This document shows positions 1 through 6,704 of a stretch of 13,418 bases of DNA, one piece after another; the stretch's first letter is position 1, and every line of letters begins with the position of its first letter. Position numbers and translations under genes: made by a program. The stretch lies in the NCBI GenBank assembly GCA_031404455.1, contig JANNHP010000404.1:1-13418 (forward strand), read 5' to 3'. The stretch is from JANNHP01 sp031404455. GTDB lineage: Bacteria > Planctomycetota > JAJSAM01 > JAJVHW01. The notes beneath the pieces are model-generated. The model was not told the origin of the DNA, searched no databases, and worked only from the letters and a program-made list of their open reading frames with translations.

Positions 1-15
1 AGCCACTAAGTTGAC

Positions 16-87
16 GGCGATGACGCATGCGTCGCCCGGTGCTTCGCCATGGTTCTGCGTCCAACCGGGCGACGCATGCGTCGCCCC
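16..87. repeat. Pair of palindromic repeats in the arn leader
   Basis: The 12-bp palindrome GACGCATGCGTC occurs twice, at 22-33 and 71-82. The right copy extends to a perfect 20-bp palindrome at 67-86. The left copy has the same right half, but its left half (ggcga) is separated from the core by an extra tga. Positions 22-40 and 64-82 are also perfect 19-bp inverted arms around a 23-base loop, so the whole block could fold into one large hairpin or two small ones. It lies just upstream of the formyltransferase gene. The layout resembles dispersed palindromic (REP-like) elements, but copy number elsewhere cannot be seen here. No gene is evident in 1-120; the TAA at 8-10 might end an upstream gene, which cannot be verified. 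Confidence 0.7.
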
Positions 88-120
88 TACGAAGACAGGC
101 GCCCGCGCGAGGTCCGCCCG

Positions 121-1047
121 ATGAGTCGCGCCGTCGTCTTCGCCTACCACGACGTCGGCTGCATGGGCATCCGCGTGCTGCGGAGCCTCGGCGTCGAGAT
201 CGGCGTCGTCTACACGCACGACGACGACCCCGGCGAGAACCACTGGTTCGGCTCGGTGCGCAAGACCTGCGCGGAACGCGGCGTGACCTGCACGACCGCG
301 GACCCGCATCTCGCCGAGGAACTCGAACGGATGCGTGCCTTCGCGCCCGACGCGATCTTCAGCCTCTACTACCGCAACATGCTGAAGGACTCGGTCCTCG
401 AGATCCCGCGCCACGGCGCCGTCAACCTGCACGGCAGCTACCTGCCGCGCTACCGCGGCCGCGCGCCGGTGAACTGGATGCTGCTGCACGGGGAGACGCA
501 GGGCGGCGTGACGCTGCACTACATGGTGCGCAAGCCGGACGCGGGCGACATCGTCGACCAGGTGGCGTTCGCGATCGGGCCGGACGAGACCGGCGTCGAC
601 GTCTACAAGCAGATGCTGCCGGCGGCGGAGCTCGTGCTCCACCGAAGCGCAGGTGCTGTGATGGACGGGACCGCGCGACGCATCCGCCAGATGGAGTCGA
701 AAGCGACGTACTACGGTCGTCGTCGTCCTGAGGACGGGCTCATCGACTGGAACTGGTGCGCAGCCGACGTTCGCAATCTGGTGCGCGCGGTGACGAAGCC
801 GTATCCGGGAGCGTTCACGTTCGCAGGCGGCACGAAGGTGCTCGTGTGGTGGGCGACTCGTGCGCCGTTCGCGTTCACCGATGATGTTCCGCAGGCGGGA
901 ACGGTGGTGCACAGAGACGGAATCGTCGTGGCGTGCGGCGATTGGCAACCGCTGCGCCTCGACCGAGTCGAGATCGACGGCCGCGAAGGCGCCGGCACGG
1001 ACTTCGCGGACATCCTCCGCGATGGCCTCATTCTCGGAGGTGGCTGA
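121..1047 (+). CDS. arnA: UDP-4-amino-4-deoxy-L-arabinose formyltransferase (stand-alone ArnA N-terminal domain)
   Basis: This 308-residue protein matches the N-terminal half of E. coli ArnA, which uses 10-formyl-tetrahydrofolate to N-formylate UDP-L-Ara4N in the cytoplasm, so that the sugar can be passed to undecaprenyl phosphate. It opens with the ArnA-like VVFAYHDVGCMGI. The catalytic set appears at the E. coli numbering: N102 and H104 in VNLHGSYLP, and D140 in PDAGDIV. YRGRAPVNW and the C-terminal half (MVRAV-like VRAVTKPYPGAF) also fit. The start ATG at 121 has GAGG at 109-112, eight bases away; an upstream in-frame ATG at 49 lies inside the palindromic leader and is less likely. In enterobacteria this domain is fused to the decarboxylase; here it ends with its own TGA. 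The family call is firm; the exact substrate is inferred from context. Confidence 0.93.
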   Translation: MSRAVVFAYHDVGCMGIRVLRSLGVEIGVVYTHDDDPGENHWFGSVRKTCAERGVTCTTADPHLAEELERMRAFAPDAIFSLYYRNMLKDSVLEIPRHGAVNLHGSYLPRYRGRAPVNWMLLHGETQGGVTLHYMVRKPDAGDIVDQVAFAIGPDETGVDVYKQMLPAAELVLHRSAGAVMDGTARRIRQMESKATYYGRRRPEDGLIDWNWCAADVRNLVRAVTKPYPGAFTFAGGTKVLVWWATRAPFAFTDDVPQAGTVVHRDGIVVACGDWQPLRLDRVEIDGREGAGTDFADILRDGLILGGG

Positions 1048-1050
1048 ATG
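1036..1050 (+). promoter_or_regulatory. Shine-Dalgarno and start of the 19-codon ORF
   Basis: GGAGG at 1036-1040 lies inside the last codons of the formyltransferase gene, seven bases before an ATG at 1048 that directly follows its TGA (TGAATG). This is a near-ideal ribosome binding site pointing to a start for which no known gene exists. Confidence 0.55.
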
Positions 1051-1107
1051 ACCAACGATCGAACGGCTGAAGCGCCTGTCTGTCTGGCGCGCGGAGCGCG
1101 CCAGTGA
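1048..1107 (+). CDS. Possible 19-residue leader/coupling peptide between the two arnA halves
   Basis: ATG at 1048 opens a 19-codon ORF (MTNDRTAEAPVCLARGARQ) ending with TGA at 1105-1107, which overlaps the decarboxylase ATG by one base (TGATG). It has a strong GGAGG site at the proper distance and is in the same frame as the formyltransferase, one stop codon downstream. Its last seven sense codons form the hairpin at 1084-1104. The arrangement suggests that ribosomes finishing this ORF restart on the decarboxylase gene. The peptide itself resembles nothing I recognise. It could equally be the decayed linker of a once-fused ArnA. That it is translated is inference from the start and stop signals alone. 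Confidence 0.45.
   Translation: MTNDRTAEAPVCLARGARQ
1084..1104 (+). promoter_or_regulatory. Hairpin at the decarboxylase translation start
   Basis: A perfect 9-bp GC-rich stem (1084-1092 with 1096-1104) encloses a three-base loop GGA and ends two bases before the ATG at 1107. The only Shine-Dalgarno-like bases for that ATG, GGAG at 1093-1096, lie in the loop and stem. The hairpin could therefore hide the site until a ribosome translating the short upstream ORF melts it. No T-tract follows, so it is not a standard terminator. The structure is seen; its function is inferred. Confidence 0.5.
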
Positions 1108-2165
1108 TGGACGTCCTCATCCTCGGCGTCAACGGCTTCATCGGCAGCCACCTGACCGACGCGATCCTCGCGCGCACCGACTGGCGCGTCCACGGCATGG
1201 ACCTCGACAGCGACCGCGTGAAGCCGTGGATGTCGAGCGACCGCTTCAAGTTCCTCGAGGGCGACGTCTCGATCAACCACGAGTGGATCGAGTACCACGT
1301 GAAGAAGTGCGACGTGGTGCTGCCGCTCGTTGCGATCGCGACGCCGGCGACGTACGTGAAGAACCCGATGGCCGTCTTCGAGCTCGACTTCGAATCGAAC
1401 CTGAAGGTCATCCGCCAGTGCGTCACCTACAAGACGCGCGTGATCTTCCCGTCCACCTCCGAGGTGTACGGCATGTGCCAGGACGAGGAGTTCGACGAGG
1501 AGACGAGCCACCTCGTCTACGGCCCGATCGCGAAGAGCCGCTGGATCTACGCCTGCGCGAAGCAACTCCTCGACCGCGTCATCGCGGCGCTCGGCCGCGA
1601 CCAGGGACTCGAGTACACGCTCTTCCGCCCGTTCAACTGGATCGGCCCGCGCCTCGACTCCATCCACACGGCGAAGGAAGGCAGCTCGCGCGTCGTCACG
1701 CAGTTCCTCGGGCATCTCCTGCGCGAGGAGCCGATCACGCTCGTGGACGGCGGACGGCAGCGGCGGAGCTTCACGTACGTGGACGACGGCATCGATGCCC
1801 TGATGAAGATCCTCGCGAACAAGGACGGCTGCGCGAACTCGCGGATCTTCAACATCGGCAACCCCGCGAACGACCGCTCGATCAAGGAACTCGCCGACGC
1901 GATGGTGAAGATCCTCGGCGAGTTCCCCGGCTACGAGGGACTCGCGAAGCGCGCGAAGATCGTCGAGCAGTCGGCCGAGGGCTACTACGGCAAGGAGTAC
2001 CAGGACATCACGCGCCGCGTGCCGTCGATCAAGCGGGCGCGCGAGATCCTCGGCTGGGAGCCGAAGCACGACTTCGACGGGTCGATCCGGAAGACGATCG
2101 CGCACTACGTGACGACCGAGTCGATGCCCGGGGACGGCTCGTCGGCCGCCGAGGTGCATGGTTAG
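1107..2165 (+). CDS. arnA: UDP-glucuronic acid oxidative decarboxylase (stand-alone ArnA C-terminal domain)
   Basis: This 352-residue NAD-dependent short-chain dehydrogenase matches the C-terminal half of E. coli ArnA along nearly its whole length. It converts UDP-glucuronate to UDP-4-keto-arabinose, the substrate of the aminotransferase ArnB. The Rossmann glycine motif GVNGFIG is at residues 7-13. WIEYHVKKCDVVLPLVAIATP (60-80) is almost identical to ArnA. Catalytic residues are visible as S118 and E119 in PSTSEVYG, Y148 and K152 (YxxxK), N177 in RPFNW, and R304 in RRVPSI, matching E. coli S433, E434, Y463, K467, N492 and R619. These distinguish it from ordinary epimerases. ATG at 1107 is preferred over the in-frame GTG at 1104, which is in the stem of the hairpin. 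The stop overlaps the arnT start by eight bases. Confidence 0.93.
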   Translation: MDVLILGVNGFIGSHLTDAILARTDWRVHGMDLDSDRVKPWMSSDRFKFLEGDVSINHEWIEYHVKKCDVVLPLVAIATPATYVKNPMAVFELDFESNLKVIRQCVTYKTRVIFPSTSEVYGMCQDEEFDEETSHLVYGPIAKSRWIYACAKQLLDRVIAALGRDQGLEYTLFRPFNWIGPRLDSIHTAKEGSSRVVTQFLGHLLREEPITLVDGGRQRRSFTYVDDGIDALMKILANKDGCANSRIFNIGNPANDRSIKELADAMVKILGEFPGYEGLAKRAKIVEQSAEGYYGKEYQDITRRVPSIKRAREILGWEPKHDFDGSIRKTIAHYVTTESMPGDGSSAAEVHG

Positions 2166-3906
2166 TCGCGCGCTCTCCCGGAACGCGGGCCGGATCGCGT
2201 TCGCGATCGCCGTCCTTCTCTGCGTCGCCGGAATCTTCCAGCAGGGGCTCTGGACGCCCGACGAACCGCGCGAGGCCGAGATCGGCCGCGAGATGCTCGT
2301 CTCGCACTTCTCGGCGATGCCGACGCTCGGCGAGGTGCCCTTCCTCGAGAAGCCGCCGCTCTACGCGTGGATCACGGCGGCGTTCTACGCGGCGTTCGGC
2401 GTCAGCGCGGCCGTCGCCCGTCTGCCTGCGGCGCTCTGCAGCATCGGCGCGATCTGGGTCGCGTACCTCATGGGCAGACGCGTCGCCGGACGCCTCGCGG
2501 GTCTCGCGTCGGCGGTCGTCCTCGCGACGATGTGGCAGTTCTCGGAGACGAGCCACAAGGCGGTTCTCGACATCGCGCTGACGTTCTTCGTCGCGGCGGG
2601 GCATCTCGCGTTCCTAGCGACATACGGTTCCAGGATTCCGCCGTCGGGATGCAAAGCCGACCTGCCGGGAGCGACAGCTCAGCGCAGTCCGACGGCGGAA
2701 TCCTGGAACCGTATGTCGCCGTACATCGCCATCGGCGTCCTCTCCGGACTCGCCTTCCTGACGAAGGCGTGGATCGGGCCCGCGCTGCTCTGTGCGCCGC
2801 CGATCCTCGCGGCGGCGGCGATGCGCGACTGGGAGTACGTGAAGCGCGTGCTGCCGCGCGCGTTCGTGGCGGCGGTCCTCGGCGTCGCGATCCTCGGCGG
2901 TCCCTGGGTGATGGCGCTCGCGAACACTCCGGGCGGCGGATGGCCCGCGGTGAAGGAGTGCCTCGTCACCGAGTACGTCGGCCGCAGCGTCGGCGGTGAC
3001 GAATTCAGGAAGCAGGGACACGCGAACCCGCCCTGGTACTACCTGACGGTCACGCTCGTCATCGTCGCGCCGTGGTGCCTCGCGCTCCCCGCGATGCTGA
3101 AGAGCGGCGCGCTCTCTCGGACGTGGCGCGGCGGGCGAGCGCTCTGGTGCGGGCTGACGTTCGTCGCGGGCGTCGTTCTGCTGTCCGTCCCGTCGGGCAA
3201 GCGCGACCTCTATCTCGTCCCGATGATGCCCGTTGCGGCGGTCGCCGTCGGCGTGTGGCTGTCGCGCGTCGGATCGCGGCGCGGCGGCGCGTGGGACCGG
3301 ATGACGTGCCGCGCGATCACCGCGCTCGCATGGACCGTGATCACCGTCATCGGCCTCGGCATCGCGTACGCGTCGCAGGGCGGACACCTGCCCGGATCGG
3401 CCGGCGATCTCGCTCCGCACCTCGACTATCGCCACTTCGGCTGCGGCGCGATCGTCGTCGGAGTGACCTGTCTCGCGGCCGCGATCTGGGTCCGCCGCGT
3501 GAAGGGCTTCGTACCGCCGGCGCCCGTCCGCACGACGTGGGCGCTCGTCATGTTGTTCGCGCTCCTCCACGCTGCCGTCCGTCCGCTGCTCGATCCGCCG
3601 CGCGATCTCTCGGCCGGGGCGAGGCAGATCGCTTCGCTCGTGCCCGAGAACGAGCGGTTCGTGGCGCTCGACGCCGACGAGACGACACTTGCGTTCGTGC
3701 CGTTCTACTCCGGCCGCATCCTCGAGAACTTCGAGACCGCGGACGAGGCGCTCGCGGCGCTCGGCTCCGGCGCGACGAAGTACCTCGTCGTCATGGACAA
3801 GGACATCCGCAAACTCACGCCGGCGCTGAAGAGGCGGCTCGAACTCGTGAAGACCGTGGAGATCACAGCCACGCGCGAGGTCAACGTCTACGCGCTGAAG
3901 CCGTGA
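2158..3906 (+). CDS. arnT: ArnT-type undecaprenyl-phosphate-aminoarabinose:lipid A transferase (GT83)
   Basis: This 582-residue multi-pass membrane glycosyltransferase probably moves L-Ara4N from undecaprenyl phosphate to lipid A at the periplasmic face of the inner membrane. TM1 spans roughly residues 12-30 and is followed by the first periplasmic loop with D35-E36 (TPDEPREAEIGREM), then E64-K65-PPLYAW. This is the full D/E-K signature associated with catalysis in ArnT. PWYY, KRDLYLVPMMP and a soluble C-terminal part from about 480 also fit the family. Residues 154-188 form an unusually long loop between two membrane helices and coincide with a 103-bp inverted-repeat element; the two paralogs in this window have only about 13-16 residues there. 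ATG 2158 overlaps the decarboxylase stop, with GAGG at 2151-2154 very close. Its stop overlaps the arnD start (GTGA). Confidence 0.88.
   Translation: MVSRALSRNAGRIAFAIAVLLCVAGIFQQGLWTPDEPREAEIGREMLVSHFSAMPTLGEVPFLEKPPLYAWITAAFYAAFGVSAAVARLPAALCSIGAIWVAYLMGRRVAGRLAGLASAVVLATMWQFSETSHKAVLDIALTFFVAAGHLAFLATYGSRIPPSGCKADLPGATAQRSPTAESWNRMSPYIAIGVLSGLAFLTKAWIGPALLCAPPILAAAAMRDWEYVKRVLPRAFVAAVLGVAILGGPWVMALANTPGGGWPAVKECLVTEYVGRSVGGDEFRKQGHANPPWYYLTVTLVIVAPWCLALPAMLKSGALSRTWRGGRALWCGLTFVAGVVLLSVPSGKRDLYLVPMMPVAAVAVGVWLSRVGSRRGGAWDRMTCRAITALAWTVITVIGLGIAYASQGGHLPGSAGDLAPHLDYRHFGCGAIVVGVTCLAAAIWVRRVKGFVPPAPVRTTWALVMLFALLHAAVRPLLDPPRDLSAGARQIASLVPENERFVALDADETTLAFVPFYSGRILENFETADEALAALGSGATKYLVVMDKDIRKLTPALKRRLELVKTVEITATREVNVYALKP
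2617..2719. repeat. 103-bp palindromic element inserted in frame within arnT
   Basis: Two perfect 31-bp inverted arms (2617-2647 and 2689-2719) flank a 41-base centre. The element is read through without stop or frameshift as residues 154-188 of the ArnT protein, in a loop between a helix ending near residue 153 and the next helix starting near Y189. It carries codons rare in the surrounding gene (AGG, ATT, AAA, ACA) and looks less GC-rich. Small palindromic units inside coding genes are known from Rickettsia (RPE elements); no link to that family is claimed. No clear target-site duplication was found, and 103 is not a multiple of three, so the exact inserted length is uncertain. Confidence 0.85.
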
Positions 3907-4811
3907 CGCCGGCGCTCTGCCTGAAGGTCGACGTCTGCACGCACGACGGGATGAAGTTCGGCGTCCCGCGCCTCCTCGCTCAACTGAAGCGTCTCGGCGC
4001 GAAAGCCACGTTCTGCCTCGCGTTCGGGCCCGACAACTCGGGCAAGGCGATCTTCAGCCTCTTCAAGCCGGGCTTCGCGAAGAAGATGCTCGGCAGCGGC
4101 GCGCCGAAGCTCTACGGCTGGCGCACGACCGTGTCGGGCACGCTGCTCCCCGCGCGGCCGATCGCGTCGGCGTTCCCGGATCTCGTGCGCCGCATCGAGG
4201 CCGAGGGCCACGAGGTCGCGCTCCACGCGTGGGACCACCGGCGCTGGCAGGACCACGTCGCCGCGATGGACGACGCCGAGATCCGCGCGCACTACGAGCG
4301 CGCCGCGAGTTCGTACGCGGAGATCCTCGGCCACCCGCCGCGCGGAGCGGGTGCCGCGGCGTGGATCGTCACCGCGCGGAGTCTCGCGATCGAGGACGCG
4401 CTCGGTCTCGCGTGGGCGAGCGACCTTCGTTGTGTCGGTGGGCGCGGCGGCACGCCGTGCCGGCTCCGCGCCGCCGGCCGCGTGTTCGCGACGCCGCAGG
4501 TCCCGACGACGGGGCGCTGCATCGAGGAACTGCTCGCGGTCGGAGTGCGCGAGACGAAGGACCTCGCCGACGCGCTCGTCGCCGACCTCGCGCCCGCCGA
4601 GCCCGCGGTCCTCGCCGTCCACGCCGAGGTCGAGGGCGGGCCGTACGCCGCGGTGCTCGACGACGTCGTCGCGCGCGAGCGCGCGGCGGGGCGCGCGATC
4701 CGCACGATCGGCGAGTTCATGGCGTCGCTCGACGTCGCGTCGCTGCCGGTGCGCGACCTTGCGTTCAAGCCGCTAGCAGGCCGCAGCGGCCGCGTCGCGA
4801 CGGCGGGCTGA
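3903..4811 (+). CDS. arnD: 4-deoxy-4-formamido-L-arabinose-phosphoundecaprenol deformylase ArnD
   Basis: This 302-residue polysaccharide-deacetylase-fold enzyme (E. coli ArnD has 296) removes the formyl group from undecaprenyl-phosphate-L-Ara4FN before flipping and transfer. ArnD hallmarks seen: GVPRLL (20-25), FGPDNSGKAI (41-50), LYGW (70-73), HEVALHAWDH (103-112) with likely metal ligands H108 and H112, and HAEVEGGPY near the C-terminus. The N-terminal D-x-D found in E. coli (RIDVDT) reads D10-V11-C12 here, so its second acidic residue is a cysteine. GTG 3903 overlaps the arnT stop (GTGA), the same coupling style used elsewhere in the window. There is no signal peptide, consistent with a cytoplasmic-face enzyme. 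The stop abuts the convergent hydrolase gene with no gap. Confidence 0.9.
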   Translation: MTPALCLKVDVCTHDGMKFGVPRLLAQLKRLGAKATFCLAFGPDNSGKAIFSLFKPGFAKKMLGSGAPKLYGWRTTVSGTLLPARPIASAFPDLVRRIEAEGHEVALHAWDHRRWQDHVAAMDDAEIRAHYERAASSYAEILGHPPRGAGAAAWIVTARSLAIEDALGLAWASDLRCVGGRGGTPCRLRAAGRVFATPQVPTTGRCIEELLAVGVRETKDLADALVADLAPAEPAVLAVHAEVEGGPYAAVLDDVVARERAAGRAIRTIGEFMASLDVASLPVRDLAFKPLAGRSGRVATAG

Positions 4812-5567
4812 TCATTTCGCGATCCGCCGCTTCGCCCAGACGACGAGGTTGCGCACGACGAGGTCCACGTTCTCCAGCGTTTCCGGCGAGTCCTTCGCGC
4901 CCTCCACGAACCCGTGGTCGCCGGGGACGATGACGACGCGCTGCCGGCTGCCGGTCATCTGCATCGCGCGGTAGAGGATCTGCAGGTCGCAGAGCGGGTC
5001 GTTGTCGCCGACGACGAGGAGGGCGCTGTCGCCGAGCTTCTCGAAGCCCGTGACGCGCGGGTCGATCGAAGTCGGGTCGTCTGGATCGCTCATCGGCGGC
5101 GTGAGGAGGGCGAAGCCCGCGGTGTCGTCCTTGTGTTTCGCTCCCCAGCGGATGACGGCCACGCTGCCCAGCGACTTACCTGCGACGAGCACCTTCGTCA
5201 CGCCCGGCTGTTTCCTCGCGAACGCGACTGCAGCGTCGAGATCGGCGACCTCGTTCGCGAGTTCCTCGGAGGGCTCGCCCTTCGCCGTGAAGTAGGCCCA
5301 GTCGAACCGCACGGCCGTGAACCCCGAATCCGCGAGCGCCTCGGCGCCGCGCTTCAGGAGCGGGAGTTCCCGGTGGTAACCCTGGCCCGGCGCCAGCACG
5401 ACGGCCGCGCCGTTCGGGTTCGCGGGACGGTTCACCGTCGCTTTCAGCGCGACGCCGCGAGGCGTGGCGATGTCGGCGTCGGCGGGGCCCGCCTCGTCCT
5501 TCCCGAGAGCTGTCACGGCCGCGAGCGCGGCGAAGAGCAACGTGGTCGCGATCATTGTCTTGCGCAT
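4812..5567 (-). CDS. Secreted alpha/beta hydrolase (dienelactone-hydrolase-like)
   Basis: This 251-residue protein has an N-terminal signal-like segment: basic RK, then a hydrophobic stretch to about residue 21. The alpha/beta hydrolase core shows the nucleophile elbow GKSLGS with S132, a likely acid at D188 or D190 (VVGDNDPLC) and H218 in PGDHGF. APGQGYHRELPLLKRGAEALADSGF resembles the small serine hydrolases annotated as dienelactone-hydrolase or KANL3/Tex30-like. The substrate cannot be named. ATG 5567 is chosen over ATG 5555 because it supplies the basic n-region; the ORF is open further upstream, but that stretch overlaps the divergent cupin gene. It converges on arnD with directly adjacent stops (TGATCA) and is divergent from the cupin gene with a 36-bp gap. 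Confidence 0.8.
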   Translation of the reverse strand: MRKTMIATTLLFAALAAVTALGKDEAGPADADIATPRGVALKATVNRPANPNGAAVVLAPGQGYHRELPLLKRGAEALADSGFTAVRFDWAYFTAKGEPSEELANEVADLDAAVAFARKQPGVTKVLVAGKSLGSVAVIRWGAKHKDDTAGFALLTPPMSDPDDPTSIDPRVTGFEKLGDSALLVVGDNDPLCDLQILYRAMQMTGSRQRVVIVPGDHGFVEGAKDSPETLENVDLVVRNLVVWAKRRIAK

Positions 5568-5573
5568 GCGCAA
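5560..5573. promoter_or_regulatory. 14-bp perfect palindrome over the hydrolase start codon
   Basis: TTGCGCATGCGCAA is fully self-complementary and contains the hydrolase ATG at its centre, at the edge of the 36-bp divergent gap. It could be an operator, but a short palindrome in GC-rich DNA may also be chance. Confidence 0.2.
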
Positions 5574-5603
5574 AGGATAGTCCGCTGCGTAGACTCCCGC
5601 GAC

Positions 5604-6074
5604 ATGCAGACCGTCGACGCATCCCGCCTCGCCGCCGCCTCCGCGACGGCGAAGACGAGCCCCCGCCTTCGCATGAACGACAATCTCCACCACATGGACG
5701 ATCCGATCCACCGCCTGCTCAACGCGACGGAGCCGGGCACGTACGTGCAGCCGCACCGTCACGGCACGCCGGCGAAGGGCGAGACGCTCTGCGTGCTGAA
5801 GGGACGCGGCGCGATCCTCGTCTTCGACGACGCGGGCCGCGTCACGGAGAGGGCGCTGCTCTCGCCTTCGGGGCCCGTGTTCGTGGCAGAGGTCCCGGCG
5901 GGCACGTGGCACACGCTCGTCGCGCTCGAGCCGGGCACGGTGTGGTTCGAGGTGAAGTCGGGTCCGTACGCGGCGCCGCCCGCGCAGGACGTCGCGACGT
6001 GGGCCCCGGCGCCGGGAGCGCCGGACGCCGGGGCGTATCTCGACCGCCTCGTCCGACTCTGCGAGATTGCGTAG
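5604..6074 (+). CDS. WbuC-family cupin-fold metalloprotein
   Basis: This 156-residue single-domain cupin resembles the WbuC family, often encoded in or near O-antigen and other polysaccharide loci; the biochemical role of that family is unclear to me. Matching segments: SPRLRMNDNLH (19-29), RLLNATEPGTYVQPHRH (37-53), ETLCVLKG (60-67), VFDDAGRVTER (73-83) and PAGTWHTLVALEPG (98-111). The likely metal ligands are H51, H53, E60 and H103. ATG 5604 gives the family's usual N-terminus; an internal ATG at 5673 would cut into the conserved SPRLR block. It is the first gene of a plus-strand trio and lies 6 bp before the methyltransferase gene, so co-transcription is likely. No obvious promoter or Shine-Dalgarno site was seen. 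Confidence 0.82.
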   Translation: MQTVDASRLAAASATAKTSPRLRMNDNLHHMDDPIHRLLNATEPGTYVQPHRHGTPAKGETLCVLKGRGAILVFDDAGRVTERALLSPSGPVFVAEVPAGTWHTLVALEPGTVWFEVKSGPYAAPPAQDVATWAPAPGAPDAGAYLDRLVRLCEIA

Positions 6075-6080
6075 TCACAC

Positions 6081-6704
6081 ATGACGACAGCCGAAGAGAC
6101 CGCCGAACGCCGCGACAAGCTCATGGGCAGGATCCGCCTCGTGACGCTCTGGATCGTGGGCGCAGGACTCGTGGTGGTCGGGTCCGCGATGGGGCGGCCG
6201 CACCCGATCGGGTGGGCGGTCGGGCTCGTCATCGCGGGGCTCGGCATCGCCGTGCGCTCGTGGGCGGCCGGATACCTCATCAAGTCGAAGGCCCTCATCA
6301 CCGGCGGCCCGTACGCCTACGTGCGCAATCCGCTCTACCTCGGCCGCGTGCTCGTGGGGACGGGGATGTGCATCGCGGTCCGGATGCCCGAGGGCTGGCC
6401 GCTTCCCGCGTACCCGTGGCCGAACGTCGTCGCGATCGCGGCGTTCTACGCGTTCTTCTTCGGGTACTACATGCCGCGCAAGGAACGGATCGAGCCCGCG
6501 CGACTGCGCGAGTACCACGGCGACGCGTACACGCGCTACCAGCAGGCGGTCGGCTCGATCATCCCGAACTTCTTCCGCCGCTACGACGAGCGCAACGGGT
6601 CCTGGGGCTGGGCGCAGTACGACCGGCTGAAGGAGTACCATTGGGTCGTCGGCTACGTGCTCATCTTCACGGCGCTCGGCCTGCGCGCGTATGGGGTGAT
6701 TTGA
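6081..6704 (+). CDS. Membrane methyltransferase of the ICMT/PEMT type
   Basis: This 207-residue integral membrane protein is of the isoprenylcysteine carboxyl methyltransferase / phospholipid methyltransferase superfamily. Hydrophobic segments lie near residues 20-37, 43-60, 88-100 and 113-131, with a last one near 188-205. The superfamily signature GGPYAYVRNPLYLGRVL (75-91) is followed by the cofactor-side motif ERIEPARLREYHGDAYTRYQQAV (135-157). It should use S-adenosylmethionine on a lipid or membrane-associated acceptor, which cannot be named. It starts 6 bp after the cupin stop and its TGA overlaps the TTG start of the next gene, so the three genes look like one operon. Confidence 0.8.
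   Translation: MTTAEETAERRDKLMGRIRLVTLWIVGAGLVVVGSAMGRPHPIGWAVGLVIAGLGIAVRSWAAGYLIKSKALITGGPYAYVRNPLYLGRVLVGTGMCIAVRMPEGWPLPAYPWPNVVAIAAFYAFFFGYYMPRKERIEPARLREYHGDAYTRYQQAVGSIIPNFFRRYDERNGSWGWAQYDRLKEYHWVVGYVLIFTALGLRAYGVI

Noticed and set aside
11..39. TTGACG at 11-16 as a -35 promoter box
   Set aside because: No -10-like sequence occurs 16-18 bases downstream, where the palindrome lies instead.
1084..1104. Intrinsic terminator between the arnA halves
   Set aside because: No T-run follows the stem and the next gene starts two bases later, so a translational role is more likely.
711..2159. Long open frame on the minus strand opposite the decarboxylase gene
   Set aside because: It is antisense to a gene with near-complete ArnA similarity and active-site residues. 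Its translation is Arg/Val/Asp-rich, the usual by-product of high-GC codon use.
3072..3902. Upstream extension of the arnD frame
   Set aside because: It lies within arnT in another frame and has Arg-rich, low-complexity content. The GTG at 3903 gives the family's normal N-terminus and length.
5568..5912. Upstream extension of the minus-strand hydrolase
   Set aside because: It overlaps the cupin gene, which has clear family motifs. The signal-like N-terminus begins at 5567.
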